This document shows positions 8,154-19,832 of a DNA stretch of 64,000 bases, in pieces. A program made the position numbers and the translations under genes. Source of the DNA: Spirochaetaceae bacterium bin103 (GTDB lineage Bacteria; Spirochaetota; Spirochaetia; SZUA-6; Bin103); assembly GCA_002238925.1 (NCBI GenBank), contig MPNH01000003.1:1-64000 (forward strand), given 5' to 3'. Within the stretch, counting starts at the first letter, position 1. Each line of letters begins with the position of its first letter. The notes under the pieces were generated by a model, which saw nothing but the letters and a program-made list of their open reading frames with translations, had not been told where the DNA came from and did no database searches.

Positions 8154-9044
8154 ATGGTTGACCTTCAGGGCATCACATTCGGGTATGGCAAGCGAGAACG
8201 GCTGTTCGACCGGCTCGACCTCGCGCTCACGCCCGGCAACGTGTACGGGCTGCTCGGGCGCAACGGGGCCGGCAAGACGACGCTGCTGCGGTTGATGGCG
8301 GGATTGCTGTTCCCGAAGGAGGGCAGCGCACGCGCGGCGGGCGAAGAGGTGCGGCGCCGCACGCCGTCGTTCCTGCGCGAGCTGTACTTCGTGCCGGAGG
8401 AGTTTCATACCCCGGCGCTGACGCCGCTGGAACTGGCCCGGCTGTACGGCGTGTTCTATCCGCGCTTCGATCACGACGCCATGGCACGCCACCTGGCCGG
8501 CCTGGAGGTGGACGCGCAGCGCACCATGACCGCGATGTCGTACGGCCAGAAGAAGAAGGTGCTGCTCGCCTTCGCGGTGGCCACCGGCTGCCGGTTGCTG
8601 ATTCTGGACGAGCCCACCAACGGGCTCGACATTCCCGCCAAGGGCCAGTTCCGCCGCCTGCTCGCCGGCGCCGCCGCGGACGACCGCGTCATCGTGGTGT
8701 CGACTCACCAGGTGCGCGACCTCGAGCACCTGATCGACCCGATCGTGATCCTGGAGCAGGGGCGGATCGTGTTTCAGCACTCGGTGGAAGAGATCTCTGC
8801 CGCGCTGGCGGTGCGCGACGCTGCCGCGGTGGGGCCGGCGGACGATGGCGAGGCGCTCTACGTCGAGCCCGCCACCGCAGTGGGCGGTGCGCCAAGCGGG
8901 CGCGCCCTGGTTGCCGCCGGCAGCGCCGCGCGGGCCGAGACGGCGGTCGACATTGAGTTGCTGTTCAACTCGGTCGTTGCCGATCACCGCCGCGTGGCGG
9001 CGGCGTTCACGCCCGGCGCCGAGGCCGGCGCCGCGAATAAGTAG
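8154..9044 (+). CDS. ABC transporter ATP-binding protein (YtrB-like)
   Basis: A 296-residue ATPase. Walker A is GRNGAGKTT (residues 35-43). The signature is the atypical MSYGQKKK (about 128-135) in place of LSGGQ, and Walker B/D-loop is LLILDEPTNGLD (148-159), followed by the switch His in VVSTHQ. The last 80 residues are Ala-rich and variable. A strong ribosome site (GGAGGA) lies nine bases before the ATG. The gene heads a three-gene operon with a permease and a GntR regulator, the arrangement of ytr-type ABC systems that respond to envelope or antibiotic stress. The transported substrate is unknown. Confidence 0.88.
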   Translation: MVDLQGITFGYGKRERLFDRLDLALTPGNVYGLLGRNGAGKTTLLRLMAGLLFPKEGSARAAGEEVRRRTPSFLRELYFVPEEFHTPALTPLELARLYGVFYPRFDHDAMARHLAGLEVDAQRTMTAMSYGQKKKVLLAFAVATGCRLLILDEPTNGLDIPAKGQFRRLLAGAAADDRVIVVSTHQVRDLEHLIDPIVILEQGRIVFQHSVEEISAALAVRDAAAVGPADDGEALYVEPATAVGGAPSGRALVAAGSAARAETAVDIELLFNSVVADHRRVAAAFTPGAEAGAANK

Positions 9045-9069
9045 GCCCGCAAATCAGCAGGAGGAGACG

Positions 9070-9822
9070 ATGCACACCAACAACACATTCTCGATCGCGC
9101 GGGCGTGGTACGCGCTGCGCGCCGACCTGGTACAGCACCACCGGGCGGTCCTGACCGGGGCGGGGGCCGCGGCGGCCCTTGTCCTGGTCATCAACGTGAT
9201 CACGGCGCGCCAGGCGCATGGCGGGGACATGCACGCGGGCCTGTTTCCGGCCGTGATGGGGCTCGGCGGCATTCTGTTTACCAGTTCACTGTTCACCGAT
9301 CTGCATGACAAGGCGCGCGCGCACGGCTACCTGACGCTGCCGGTATCGACGCTGGAACGCTGGGCCGTGCGGTTGCTGCTGTCCACCATCGCGGTCGCCG
9401 CCGCGGCCATGGCCGGCTACTTCCTGGTGACCCTGCTTGCCGCCGGCATCAGCGAACTGATCTGGGGCCGGGCGCACGGGATCTTCGTGCCCGGGGCCGA
9501 TGCCTGGCGCTCGATGCTCTCATACATGGTGACCAGTTCCCTGTTCCTGTTCGGCGCGGTCTACTTCCGCCGCTGGCAGGCTTTCAAGGTAGTCCTTTCC
9601 GTTGCCGCGTTATGGTTGGCGCTGATGCTGCTCGCCGCGGCGCTGGTCTGGCTCCTGTTTCCGGCGCTGTTTGCCGCCCTCGACCAGGATCTGAACCTGA
9701 GCGAGATTGCACCGCATCTGACCGGGCCGATCGTGCAGGGTGCGAAAATCTTCTACTGGGCGGTGATGGCTCCGCTGTTCTGGCTGCTGACCTACCTGCG
9801 CCTGCGCACAGCGGAAGTGTGA
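9070..9822 (+). CDS. ABC-2-type membrane permease of the Ytr-like system
   Basis: A 250-residue integral membrane protein with six likely membrane segments (for instance residues 25-45, 60-80, 100-130, 165-180 and 190-215). It has no sequence motif beyond the hydrophobic pattern. It is placed by context as the membrane partner of the ATPase 25 bases upstream, with its own AGGAGG ribosome site. It ends two bases before the ATG of the GntR regulator. An extracytoplasmic stretch (ERWAV...GADAW region) separates segments. Ligand and direction of transport cannot be told from sequence. Confidence 0.75.
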   Translation: MHTNNTFSIARAWYALRADLVQHHRAVLTGAGAAAALVLVINVITARQAHGGDMHAGLFPAVMGLGGILFTSSLFTDLHDKARAHGYLTLPVSTLERWAVRLLLSTIAVAAAAMAGYFLVTLLAAGISELIWGRAHGIFVPGADAWRSMLSYMVTSSLFLFGAVYFRRWQAFKVVLSVAALWLALMLLAAALVWLLFPALFAALDQDLNLSEIAPHLTGPIVQGAKIFYWAVMAPLFWLLTYLRLRTAEV

Positions 9823-9824
9823 CC

Positions 9825-10196
9825 ATGGAGTTTACCCGGCCGCAGGCGATCTACCTGCAGATCGGCGACTTCATCTGCGACCACATCCTGCGGCGCCGGT
9901 GGCGGGACGGGGACCGCATTCCGTCGATTCGCGAGCTGGCGGTCGACGTGCAGGTAAACCCGAACACCGTAACCCGCACTTACGCCTACCTGCAGGACCA
10001 GGGCATCATCTTCAACCGGCGCGGCATCGGCTACTTCGTGGCCGACGGCGCGTATCGGCAGGCGCGCGAACTGAAGCGGCGCAGCTTCGTCGAACGCGAC
10101 CTGCCGCAACTGTTCAAGACCATGGATCTGCTCGGCCTGGAACTGAGCGACCTGGAAGCCCACTACCACACCCGAATGCGGTCCGAACAGGAATAG
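9825..10196 (+). CDS. GntR-family regulator, YtrA subfamily
   Basis: A 123-residue cytoplasmic transcription factor. Residues 8-75 form the GntR winged helix (AIYLQIGDFICDHI, DRIPSIRELAVDVQVNPNT, QGIIFNRRGIGYFV). The short C-terminus is a dimerisation arm instead of a ligand-binding domain, as in the YtrA group. It is the last gene of the operon and likely binds the palindrome at 8099-8122. The ATG at 9825 begins just after the permease stop. The stop at 10196 is ten bases from the convergent NifU-like gene. Confidence 0.9.
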   Translation: MEFTRPQAIYLQIGDFICDHILRRRWRDGDRIPSIRELAVDVQVNPNTVTRTYAYLQDQGIIFNRRGIGYFVADGAYRQARELKRRSFVERDLPQLFKTMDLLGLELSDLEAHYHTRMRSEQE

Positions 10197-10206
10197 CGGA
10201 TCGGGG

Positions 10207-10782
10207 TCAGCCGCCTTCGGCGGAGATAACCTCGATCTCGGGGTTCACTTCGTCGCGCAGCACGCTCTGGATCGCCTGCAGGGTGCCGGCCACGGCGGAT
10301 GGGCAGGTGCCGCAAGCGCCGGCGTAGCTCACCAGCACGCGGTTGTTCTCGTAGGCGAGCACGTCCAGGTCGCCGCCGTCGCCCTGCAGGTAGGGGCGCA
10401 CGGTGCGGTCGAGCACCTCCTCGATGCGCTGCACCTCCGGCGGCTGGTCGTCGCGCACGTGGCTCACCGGGCCGCCGCTGCCGGCGTCGGCAAGCTCGAA
10501 GCCGGGGTCGTGCTCCTCGACGTGGTTGGTGAGCACCTCCTTTACCCAATCCGCCACGTCCTCCCACGGCGCCTGATCGACCTTGGTCACCGTGACCACG
10601 TTCTCGAACAGGTGCACCTGCTCCACTACCACCAGCGCGAACAGCGCCTCCACCAGCGCGATGCCGTTCGCCTCGTCGGCACCGCGGAAGGTCACCTTGC
10701 CGGTCGATTTCACGTCGCGGTTCAGGATGAACTTCATCGCGTTCGGGTTGGGGGTGAACTGGGTCAGAATTGCTACGGCCAT
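10207..10782 (-). CDS. NifU-like Fe-S scaffold/carrier with Nfu N-terminal domain
   Basis: A 191-residue protein at the end of the SUF operon. Residues about 5-85 match the Nfu_N/scaffold N-terminal domain (LTQFTPNPNAMKFILNRDV). Residues 115-185 are the NifU C-terminal domain, with the cluster-binding CxxC in AGACGTCPSA. Such proteins carry [4Fe-4S] clusters to apo-enzymes. The long upstream open frame is out-of-frame coding of sufU; the ATG at 10782 has a good AAGGAG site eleven bases upstream and lies eight bases after the sufU stop. Confidence 0.92.
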   Translation of the reverse strand: MAVAILTQFTPNPNAMKFILNRDVKSTGKVTFRGADEANGIALVEALFALVVVEQVHLFENVVTVTKVDQAPWEDVADWVKEVLTNHVEEHDPGFELADAGSGGPVSHVRDDQPPEVQRIEEVLDRTVRPYLQGDGGDLDVLAYENNRVLVSYAGACGTCPSAVAGTLQAIQSVLRDEVNPEIEVISAEGG

Positions 10783-10790
10783 TGCTCTGT

Positions 10791-11297
10791 TTACTCCTTT
10801 GTCCCCGTACCCGCCTCGGTGGTGGCGTGGCCGGAGCCGTCGAGGGCGCTGTGCAGGGTATGCCAAGGCAGCGTGGCGCACTTGACGCGCGCCGGGAACT
10901 CCCAGATGCCGCTGAATACGCGCAGCTTGCCGAGATCGTGCTGGTCGCGGGCCGGGTCCAGCTCGCCCGGCGCCAGCCGGCGGAAGCGGTCGACCAGCCG
11001 GCCGCACTGGTCGCCCAGCCGGTCGGCGTCTGCCCGCGGCAACCCCTTGACCGCCTCGGTCATCATGCTCGCGGAGGCCTTGGAGATGGCGCAGCCGGAG
11101 CCCTGGAAGCGAATGTCGGCGATACTGCCGTCGTCGGCCAGCGCCACCGCCACCTCGTAGCGGTCGCCGCACAGCGGGTTGTGGCCCTCGGCGTGGTGGG
11201 TGTGCGGCTGCAGCGCCCCCCAGTTGCGCGGCGTGCGGTTGTGATCGAGAATCACCTGCTGGTACAGTTCGCGCGCCGCCGAGCTGGGCGCGCTCAC
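10791..11297 (-). CDS. sufU: SufU-type iron-sulfur assembly / sulfur-relay protein
   Basis: A 168-residue IscU-fold protein that takes sulfur from SufS. The three conserved cysteines are present: NPLCGDRYEV, SGCAISKAS and RVKCATLPW. The insertion between the second and third Cys typical of SufU against IscU is also there (residues about 90-125). The start overlaps the sufS stop (ATGA). In SufU systems the protein binds zinc and activates SufS. Confidence 0.95.
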   Translation of the reverse strand: MSAPSSAARELYQQVILDHNRTPRNWGALQPHTHHAEGHNPLCGDRYEVAVALADDGSIADIRFQGSGCAISKASASMMTEAVKGLPRADADRLGDQCGRLVDRFRRLAPGELDPARDQHDLGKLRVFSGIWEFPARVKCATLPWHTLHSALDGSGHATTEAGTGTKE

Positions 11298-12559
11298 GCG
11301 AACATCTCCTGCGCCCGCCCGATGGCCCGCACCAGGGCGGCGACGTCACTCTCGTCGTTGTACACCGAGAACGACGCGCGCGCGGTGGCCGGCACCCCGA
11401 ACCGGTCCATGACCGGCTGCGTGCAGTGGTGGCCGGTGCGCAGCGCCACCCCTTCCTGGTCGGCGATGGTGCCCACGTCGTGTGGGTGAATGTCGCCCAC
11501 CGTGAAGGAGAGGATCGCCGACTTGTGGGCGGCGGTGCCAATCAGGCGCACCCCGTCGATGGCGGACAGTGCGGCGGTGGCGGTGTCCAGCAGCCGCTCT
11601 TCGTGGCGCCCGATTGCCTCCAGGCCGACCCTCTCGATCCATTCAACAGCGGCGCCCAGCCCGATCACGCCGGCGATGTGCGGGGTGCCCGCCTCCAGCT
11701 TGTTGGGCAGGTCGGCATAGGTGGTCCGAGCGAAAGTGACCGACTTGATCATGTCGCCGCCGCCGCGCACCGGCGGCATTGCCTCCAGCAGCTCGCGCTT
11801 GCCGTACAGCACGCCGGTGCCGGTGGGACCGAACAGCTTGTGGCCGGAACAGCAGTAGAAATCCACGTCCAACGCCGTCACGTCCAGCGGCAGGTGGGCG
11901 GCAGCCTGGGCGCCGTCGAGCAGCACGCGGGCGCCCACCGCGTGCGCGGCGTGCACCAGTTCCGCCGCCGGCACGATGGTGCCGAGCGAGTTGCACACGT
12001 GGGTGGCCGCCACCAGCCGGGTGCGCGGGCCGAGCAGGTCCAGGAAGCGGTCCCACTCCAGTTCGCCGCGGTCGCTGATCGGCGCCACGCGCAGCACGGC
12101 ACCGGTGCGCTCGGCCAGCATCTGCCACGGCACGATGTTGGAGTGGTGCTCCATGTGGGTGATCACCACCTCGTCGCCGCGCGCCAGGTTGGCGGTGGCC
12201 CAGCCCTGGGCGACCAGGTTGATCGAGTCGGTGGTGCCGCTGGTGAAGATTATCTCTTCGCGAGCCGCGGCACCGAGGAATCCCCGCACCCGTTCACGGA
12301 CCTGCTCGTAGGCCTCGGTTGCCTGCTCGCTGAGGTAGTGCACACCGCGGTGGATGTTGGCGGTCTCGGCGGCGTAGTGGCGGTGCAGGCGGTCGATCAC
12401 GGCGCGTGGCTTCAGGGTGGTAGCCGCGTTGTCCAGGTAGACCAGCGGTTGGCCGTGCACCCGCTGCGCGAGAATCGGAAACTGCGCCCGGATCGCCGCC
12501 ACGTCCAGGCCCGCGGCCGCGGACCGAGAATCAGAGGTGCGAGAAACAACGGTGCTCAT
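11294..12559 (-). CDS. sufS: SufS cysteine desulfurase
   Basis: A 421-residue PLP enzyme (class V aminotransferase fold) that removes sulfur from cysteine for Fe-S assembly. Visible sites: the PLP lysine in FYCCSGHKLFGPTG, the His of ITHMEHHSNIVPW, and the persulfide-forming Cys in LRTGHHCTQP near residue 375. The ATG at 12559 was chosen for the AGGAG motif eight bases upstream; an in-frame ATG at 12589 would add ten residues. It overlaps sufU and lies 52 bases after sufD. Confidence 0.96.
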   Translation of the reverse strand: MSTVVSRTSDSRSAAAGLDVAAIRAQFPILAQRVHGQPLVYLDNAATTLKPRAVIDRLHRHYAAETANIHRGVHYLSEQATEAYEQVRERVRGFLGAAAREEIIFTSGTTDSINLVAQGWATANLARGDEVVITHMEHHSNIVPWQMLAERTGAVLRVAPISDRGELEWDRFLDLLGPRTRLVAATHVCNSLGTIVPAAELVHAAHAVGARVLLDGAQAAAHLPLDVTALDVDFYCCSGHKLFGPTGTGVLYGKRELLEAMPPVRGGGDMIKSVTFARTTYADLPNKLEAGTPHIAGVIGLGAAVEWIERVGLEAIGRHEERLLDTATAALSAIDGVRLIGTAAHKSAILSFTVGDIHPHDVGTIADQEGVALRTGHHCTQPVMDRFGVPATARASFSVYNDESDVAALVRAIGRAQEMFA

Positions 12560-12611
12560 CGTGTGCTCCTGGTTCTGACGGAGGTACATCCCCGGCTCGC
12601 GACACGACGCA

Positions 12612-14072
12612 TCACGTGCCGCTCTCCACGAGGCGATCCAAGCGGCGATGCAGCAGGTTCAGCAGGCGCGGGCGCAACGCCCCGCCGGGCAGATCGCCGA
12701 CCACTTCGTCCAGGAAGCCGCGTGCCAGCATCCGCACCGCGGCGGCGCGCGGAATGGCGCGCGCCTGCAGGTAGAATAGTTGATCGTTGTTGAGCCGCCC
12801 GGTGGTGGCGCCGTGGGTGCAGCGCACGTCGTCGGCGCCGATCTCGAGCTGCGGCTTGGTGTCCACGCGGGCATCGCCGAGCAGCAGGTTCTGGTTGAGC
12901 TGGAAGGCGTCGGTCTGCTGCGCCACCGGGCGCACCAGGATGCGCCCCGAGAACACGCCGTGGCCGCCGCGCCCGAGCACGGTCTTGTATAACTGGCGGC
13001 TCGCGCAGCCCGGTGCGGCGTGCTCCAGGTAGGTGTGGTGGTCGAGCAACTGGGCGCCGGCCGCCACGGTGGCGCCGCCGAGGCGGCTGGTCGTGCCCGG
13101 CGCCGCGGCCAGTACATTGCAGGTGTGGCGGGCGATGCGGCCACCGAGCGCCATGCTCAGGCCGTGCAACTCGCTGTCCCGCTCCTGCACCACGGTGGTG
13201 GTGCCGAAGTCGAAGGCATCCGCGCCGACCGCCTGTACGCGTACGTAGGTGAGCACGGCACCCGCGCCGAGCCGTATCTCGGTCTCGGCGCAGCTCAGCG
13301 AGGCGGCGCGCGCCGGTCCACCCGGTGCGCGCCGTCCATTTGCCGCGGCCCCGTTCGCCCCGCCATGGCCGCCGCGATCTGCACCGCCTGCTTGCGCAAC
13401 CCCGTCCAGCGCCACGCAGCTCTCCACGAGCGTCACGCGGGCGCCCGGCGCGATGCGGATGGTGACCCGCGGCGCCGCCAGCACGCCTGACTCGACGAGA
13501 TGAACCAGGTGCAGCGGCGCCAGGCCCGCGGCCGCGTCGCAGTGCAGCACGGTGTGGTCGCCGAACGCGCGTGCCAGCCGGGTGAAGGCGGTGGTCAGCG
13601 GGCGCGTGAATGCTTCACGGCAACGCGGCCAGAGATCCCCCCGTGCAGCCCGTACGCCGGGAATGTCGGGTTGGTGGGCGGCGCCGCCGGCACGGGGGGC
13701 GAGCACGGCCGGGGCCGCCGGGACGCCGTTGCAGGTCAACAGTGCCACCGGCTCGCCGGCAACCAGTTCGCGCACCAGTTTGGCGCCCCGGGCGTCCGCG
13801 GCCGGCGCCGCCGGTACGGCACTGCCGAGCCGGTAGCGTGCCTCGGCCACGGCGCGCAGCGGGGTGTGGACCCACTCCTCGTCGTGGCGAAGCGGGAAGC
13901 CGACCGCCAGCAGCTCGGCAAGCGATGCGGCGCGCAGCTCCTCGTCCAGCGAGGCAACCCTGCCCGCGGCGCGCTCCTCGAACAGGCGCCGGAACTGCTC
14001 CATGCGGGGTGCCGCCGCGGGCGCCCCGGTCGCTGCCGGAGCCGCCTCGGCCACCGCGGTAGCCGGGGCCAT
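12612..14072 (-). CDS. sufD: SufD, scaffold complex subunit
   Basis: A 486-residue member of the SufB/SufD beta-helix family. The C-terminal half carries the family core (LDHHTYLEHAAPGCASRQLY, GVFSGRILV, DTKPQLEIGADDVRCTHGATTGRL). The family His in DDVRCTHGAT is present. Residues about 225-255 are a Gly/Ala/Asn-rich insertion not expected in SufD, and the N-terminus is Ala-rich. It forms SufBC2D with its neighbours. The TGATG overlap with sufC implies coupled translation. Confidence 0.92.
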   Translation of the reverse strand: MAPATAVAEAAPAATGAPAAAPRMEQFRRLFEERAAGRVASLDEELRAASLAELLAVGFPLRHDEEWVHTPLRAVAEARYRLGSAVPAAPAADARGAKLVRELVAGEPVALLTCNGVPAAPAVLAPRAGGAAHQPDIPGVRAARGDLWPRCREAFTRPLTTAFTRLARAFGDHTVLHCDAAAGLAPLHLVHLVESGVLAAPRVTIRIAPGARVTLVESCVALDGVAQAGGADRGGHGGANGAAANGRRAPGGPARAASLSCAETEIRLGAGAVLTYVRVQAVGADAFDFGTTTVVQERDSELHGLSMALGGRIARHTCNVLAAAPGTTSRLGGATVAAGAQLLDHHTYLEHAAPGCASRQLYKTVLGRGGHGVFSGRILVRPVAQQTDAFQLNQNLLLGDARVDTKPQLEIGADDVRCTHGATTGRLNNDQLFYLQARAIPRAAAVRMLARGFLDEVVGDLPGGALRPRLLNLLHRRLDRLVESGT

Positions 14073-14883
14073 CAGCGCACGCCCTCCGGCGCGGCCGCAC
14101 CCGCCGAGCCCGCCGAGCCCGCCACCAGCCAGTCGTAGCCGCGTTCCTCGATCTCCAGGGCCAGTTCGCGGTCGCCGCTGCGCACAATGCGCCCGTCGTG
14201 GATCACGTGCACGCGGTCCGGGGTGACGTAGTTCAGCATGCGCTGGTAGTGGGTAATGAGCACGAACGCGTTCTCGGCGTGGCGCAGCCGTTCGATGCCG
14301 GTCGCCACCGCCTTCAGTGAGTCGATGTCGAGCCCGGAGTCGGTCTCGTCCAGGATTGCCAAGCGCGGCGCCAGCAGCGCCAGTTGCAGAATCTCGTTGC
14401 GCTTCTTCTCGCCGCCGGAGAAATCGACGTTCACTTCGCGGGTGGCGAAATCCTCCGCCATCCCCAGCAGGCGCAGCTTCTGCATCAGCAGCTCCTCGAA
14501 GTCGATCGGGTCCAACTCCGGCAGCCCCTGCGACACCGCGATCTCGTTGTAGGCGGCGCGCAGGAAGATCGAGTTGCTGACGCCGGGAATCTCCACCGGG
14601 TACTGGAAGCTGATGAACACGCCGTTCTTGGCGCGCTCGTCGGGATCCATGGCCAGCAGGTCGCGCGGGCGCAGGTTCAGTTCGTAGGTCACGCCGCCGC
14701 CGGTCACCGCGTAGGAGGGGTGGCCGCCGATCACCCGCGCCAGGGTGCTCTTGCCGGAGCCGTTGGGCCCCATGATGGCGTGCACCTCGCCGGCCCGCAC
14801 CTCCAGGTCGATGCCGCGCAGGATCGGAATGCGGCTGCCGTTGTCCGCCACCACGGCGGCGCTCAGGTTGCTGATCGTGATCA

Positions 14884-14884
<1 letters not shown>
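14072..14884 (-). CDS. sufC: SufC, ABC-type ATPase of the Fe-S scaffold
   Basis: A 270-residue cytoplasmic ATPase. Walker A is GPNGSGKST (residues 39-47), the signature is FSGGEKKRNE (about 153), and Walker B is LAILDETDSGLD. The ETDSGLDID sequence is typical of SufC against transporter ATPases. The C-terminal tail after residue 255 is Gly/Ala-rich. It overlaps both sufB and sufD by one base (TGATG), so stoichiometric translation of the SufBCD complex is likely. Confidence 0.97.
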
Positions 14885-16385
<1,501 letters not shown>

Positions 16386-16395
<10 letters not shown>

Positions 16396-16898
16396 ACCAA
16401 CTGCTCCTCGGCGCGCGCGGCGACGCTCGCCGCCGCACGATGGCGGGCCGCCCCACGATGGCGGGCACGGATCGCCGCCTCCCGCGGCTCCTCCGCGTGC
16501 AACAACTCTTCCAAGCTCATGCTGTAAAACAACTCCTCGATGCGATCACTAAGCCGGATGATGGGGGAAATCACGTTGCAGCACTCGGCGAGCTGGCAGC
16601 GTACCCGGTCGCGGTGCAGACAATACGAGAACTGCATCGGGCCGACCACCGCTTCGCTCAACTCCCCGAAAGTTACCTCGGAAAGGGGACGCGCAAGCTG
16701 ATAGCCGCCGTGGGCGCCCTGCGCCGAGCGCAGCACCCCGGCCGCGGCGAGATTCTGCAACACCTTGGACAGCACCGGGAAGGCGACCCGATAGGCGGCG
16801 CACAGATCCTTGGCCGACACCACCTCTTCCGGCGGCTGCCGGTGCATGTGCTGCAACGCCATCAACGCGTACTCGACCTTGCGACTGATCTTGATCAT
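16386..16898 (-). CDS. Rrf2-family Fe-S-sensing regulator of the SUF operon (IscR/SufR-like)
   Basis: A 170-residue regulator. Residues 1-85 form the Rrf2 winged helix ([48 protein letters not shown]). Residues about 92-108 hold the cysteine cluster [17 protein letters not shown], which would ligate an Fe-S cluster as in IscR/SufR. The C-terminal tail is rich in Arg, Ala and Glu and is specific to this gene. It is first in the operon and its promoter contains repeated ATACGA/TCGTAT half-sites, so feedback control by cluster status is inferred. Confidence 0.92.
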
Positions 16899-16912
16899 CC
16901 GATGCTCCGCTC

Positions 16913-16970
16913 AAATACGACTTTTCTGGTCGTATTTCGAAATATACGATCGCCTCCGGTACCGCGTCAA
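16913..16970 (-). promoter_or_regulatory. Sigma-70 promoter and Rrf2-type operator of the SUF operon
   Basis: On the minus strand TTGACG (plus 16965-16970) and TATATT (plus 16941-16946) are separated by 18 bases. Overlapping and downstream lie three half-sites: AAATACGA (16913-16920), TCGTATTT (16930-16937) and ATACGA (16944-16949). The first two form a perfect 8-bp inverted repeat with nine bases between. This is the likely binding site of the Rrf2 regulator encoded first in the operon. Confidence 0.75.
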
Positions 16971-16987
16971 TCTCAATCCATGAGGTA

Positions 16988-17887
16988 CTACTGGCGGCTC
17001 ACCGCACCACCGTTCGCCGCCGATCGAGATGCCACCGCCGCCCGCGCGGCGATCTGGTAGGTGCGGCTCACCGGCAGCTCGTCGCCGCTGCTCAGGCGAA
17101 TCATGGTGTGCCCGTTGCGGCGCTCGAGGCGCGAAATGTGGCGGTGAGCGACCCAGTACGACCGGTGCACGCGAAGGCCAATGTCACCGAGCTCCAGTAT
17201 CGCATCGGCAAACCGCATCAGCACCGTTCCGGAACCCTTGGTGGTGACGACCTTGAGGTAGTGGCCCATCCCCTTGATATGGACGAGGTCGTGACCTAAT
17301 TCCTGCGGCAGGCGGTCGAGGAACCTGGCAAGCGGCAACGACTCCGGCGCCGCGGGAGATGGTGCCGCCCGGCGCGTAACGCGCGCGTCCGAGTCCGAGC
17401 GGTGGCGTAACAGCTTGAGCTTGGCGCGTTGCCAAGCCATGAAATAGAGCAACCCGAAATGGGGAATCGCGATCCCGGCGCACAGCAGGTAAATCGCGCC
17501 GGTGGTAAGTTCGTCCGGGGCTCGCGCAAAGAACATCTCTTCAAGAGCAAGCGCCACCGCGCAAAGATTGGCCGCCAGGAACGCCCCGGCGACGATCGCG
17601 GTCAGACCGAGCGCTGCGGGAGAACGCAGGCGTCCGCATTGGAGCAGCGATCCCGCCAGGGCGTGGCCGAGAGGCCAGCACACCGCGCCCATTCCCCCGA
17701 AGAACGCCAGCCGTTGCAGCGGGGACAACGCGTAATCGAAGCTCCCGGGCGCGGTCAGGACCAGGAGCGTCACCCATACGAGCGCTGCAATCCCCGATAA
17801 TCCAAGCAGTTCACCGGTCCAGATCTCCTGTCTTATCAGCGATCCGGAGGTAATCGTGTGCGTCTCTTTCGCGTGTATGGAAGCCAT
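16988..17887 (-). CDS. Membrane-anchored LytTR-domain transcription regulator
   Basis: A 299-residue protein with four probable membrane segments in residues 25-155 (for example GLSGIAALVWVTLLVLTA and TTGAIYLLCAGIAI). A basic linker follows, then a LytTR DNA-binding domain from about 200 (HDLVHIKGMGHYLKVVTTKG, GLRVHRSYWVAHRHISRLER). There is no receiver domain, so the sensor is probably the membrane part itself. The start at 17887 is preceded by a GGAG motif at fair distance; an in-frame ATG lies at 17914. No target operator is obvious, and the signal is unknown. Confidence 0.85.
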   Translation of the reverse strand: MASIHAKETHTITSGSLIRQEIWTGELLGLSGIAALVWVTLLVLTAPGSFDYALSPLQRLAFFGGMGAVCWPLGHALAGSLLQCGRLRSPAALGLTAIVAGAFLAANLCAVALALEEMFFARAPDELTTGAIYLLCAGIAIPHFGLLYFMAWQRAKLKLLRHRSDSDARVTRRAAPSPAAPESLPLARFLDRLPQELGHDLVHIKGMGHYLKVVTTKGSGTVLMRFADAILELGDIGLRVHRSYWVAHRHISRLERRNGHTMIRLSSGDELPVSRTYQIAARAAVASRSAANGGAVSRQ

Positions 17888-18058
17888 CGTCAGACGGCTC
17901 CAATGAACCGGCATGGATCGGAAATCGGCAAGGGCGATCCAGGGGCCGGGCGTTGCTTCGACTCCGGTCCGGATTGATTCTGGTTGACCGGCTGCTTTCG
18001 GCTTCCCATCTTGATTCGCGCCGGCGTGCGACAGTGCCGGTGCTCGGAGGTGGCTGAC

Positions 18059-18625
18059 GTGAATGCTCGCTTGCGCCGCATGGCGCACACGGTCGCGGCG
18101 GCGGCGTTGCTGTCGTGCGCGGTGGCGGCGGCGGCGAGTGGCGGCGCGGAGGCGGAAACGATCACTGGCGAAGTGGTGGTGCTGATCACCGACCACCGCT
18201 TGGCGATAGACGACTTCTCGTCACTGGTGGTGTATGTCGAAGGGGCGCGGCTGCACCGGCGCGGCCGGCTCCCCGACGACGGCTGGATCACGCTCGCCAC
18301 GCAACCGCATGAGGTAGACTTGACCCGCTACCGGGACGGCGCCACCTACGAGTTGCTGCGCGGCGAGGCACCGGCGGCACGCTACGACGCGGCCGAACTG
18401 CTGGTGCAGAGCATGGCACGCGGAGTGGTGCTGGCCGGCGACGCGGTCGAGGTACCGCTGGAGATCTCACCGGCACGGGTCGATATCGAAGTGCTTCCGG
18501 ACCGGGTACTGCAATTGACTTTCGACTTGGTAGTGCATGATCTCCGCGACCATCCCGGCAAGACCTGGGGAATCCTGCTCGACGAGGTGCGCGCCGCAAA
18601 CGTGGATGCCGGCAGGTTGCATTGA
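18059..18625 (+). CDS. Secreted protein, DUF4382-like
   Basis: A 188-residue exported protein. A GGAGG ribosome site eight bases before the GTG at 18059 sets the start. A signal peptide follows (Arg-containing start, then AHTVAAAALLSCAVAAAA, cleavage likely near residue 30). The mature part starts GEVVVLITDHRLAIDDFSSL and continues as a beta-rich domain resembling DUF4382 (VVYVEGARLHRRGR, THEVDLTRY-like strand). Divergent from the LytTR gene with about 170 bases between. Function unknown; an envelope role is inferred only from the signal peptide. Confidence 0.65.
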   Translation: MNARLRRMAHTVAAAALLSCAVAAAASGGAEAETITGEVVVLITDHRLAIDDFSSLVVYVEGARLHRRGRLPDDGWITLATQPHEVDLTRYRDGATYELLRGEAPAARYDAAELLVQSMARGVVLAGDAVEVPLEISPARVDIEVLPDRVLQLTFDLVVHDLRDHPGKTWGILLDEVRAANVDAGRLH

Positions 18626-18830
18626 TCAGCATTTCAAGATTCGCCAAGTGGCTTCGCCGCCCCCTGCCGCCCGTGCTCATTTTCGCTTCGTTCATGCTCC
18701 AGTATGCATGAACAGAGGTTCCGGGGCAACGTCGTGGCGGGCGTGTAGCGGGTAGCGGGCGGATCTCGTTTATTCGGCGTTCAGCGTCAGCGCGTCGCTC
18801 GCAGGGCTATCTTGGCGCAGGACAATCTTG

Positions 18831-19828
<998 letters not shown>

Positions 19829-19832
<4 letters not shown>

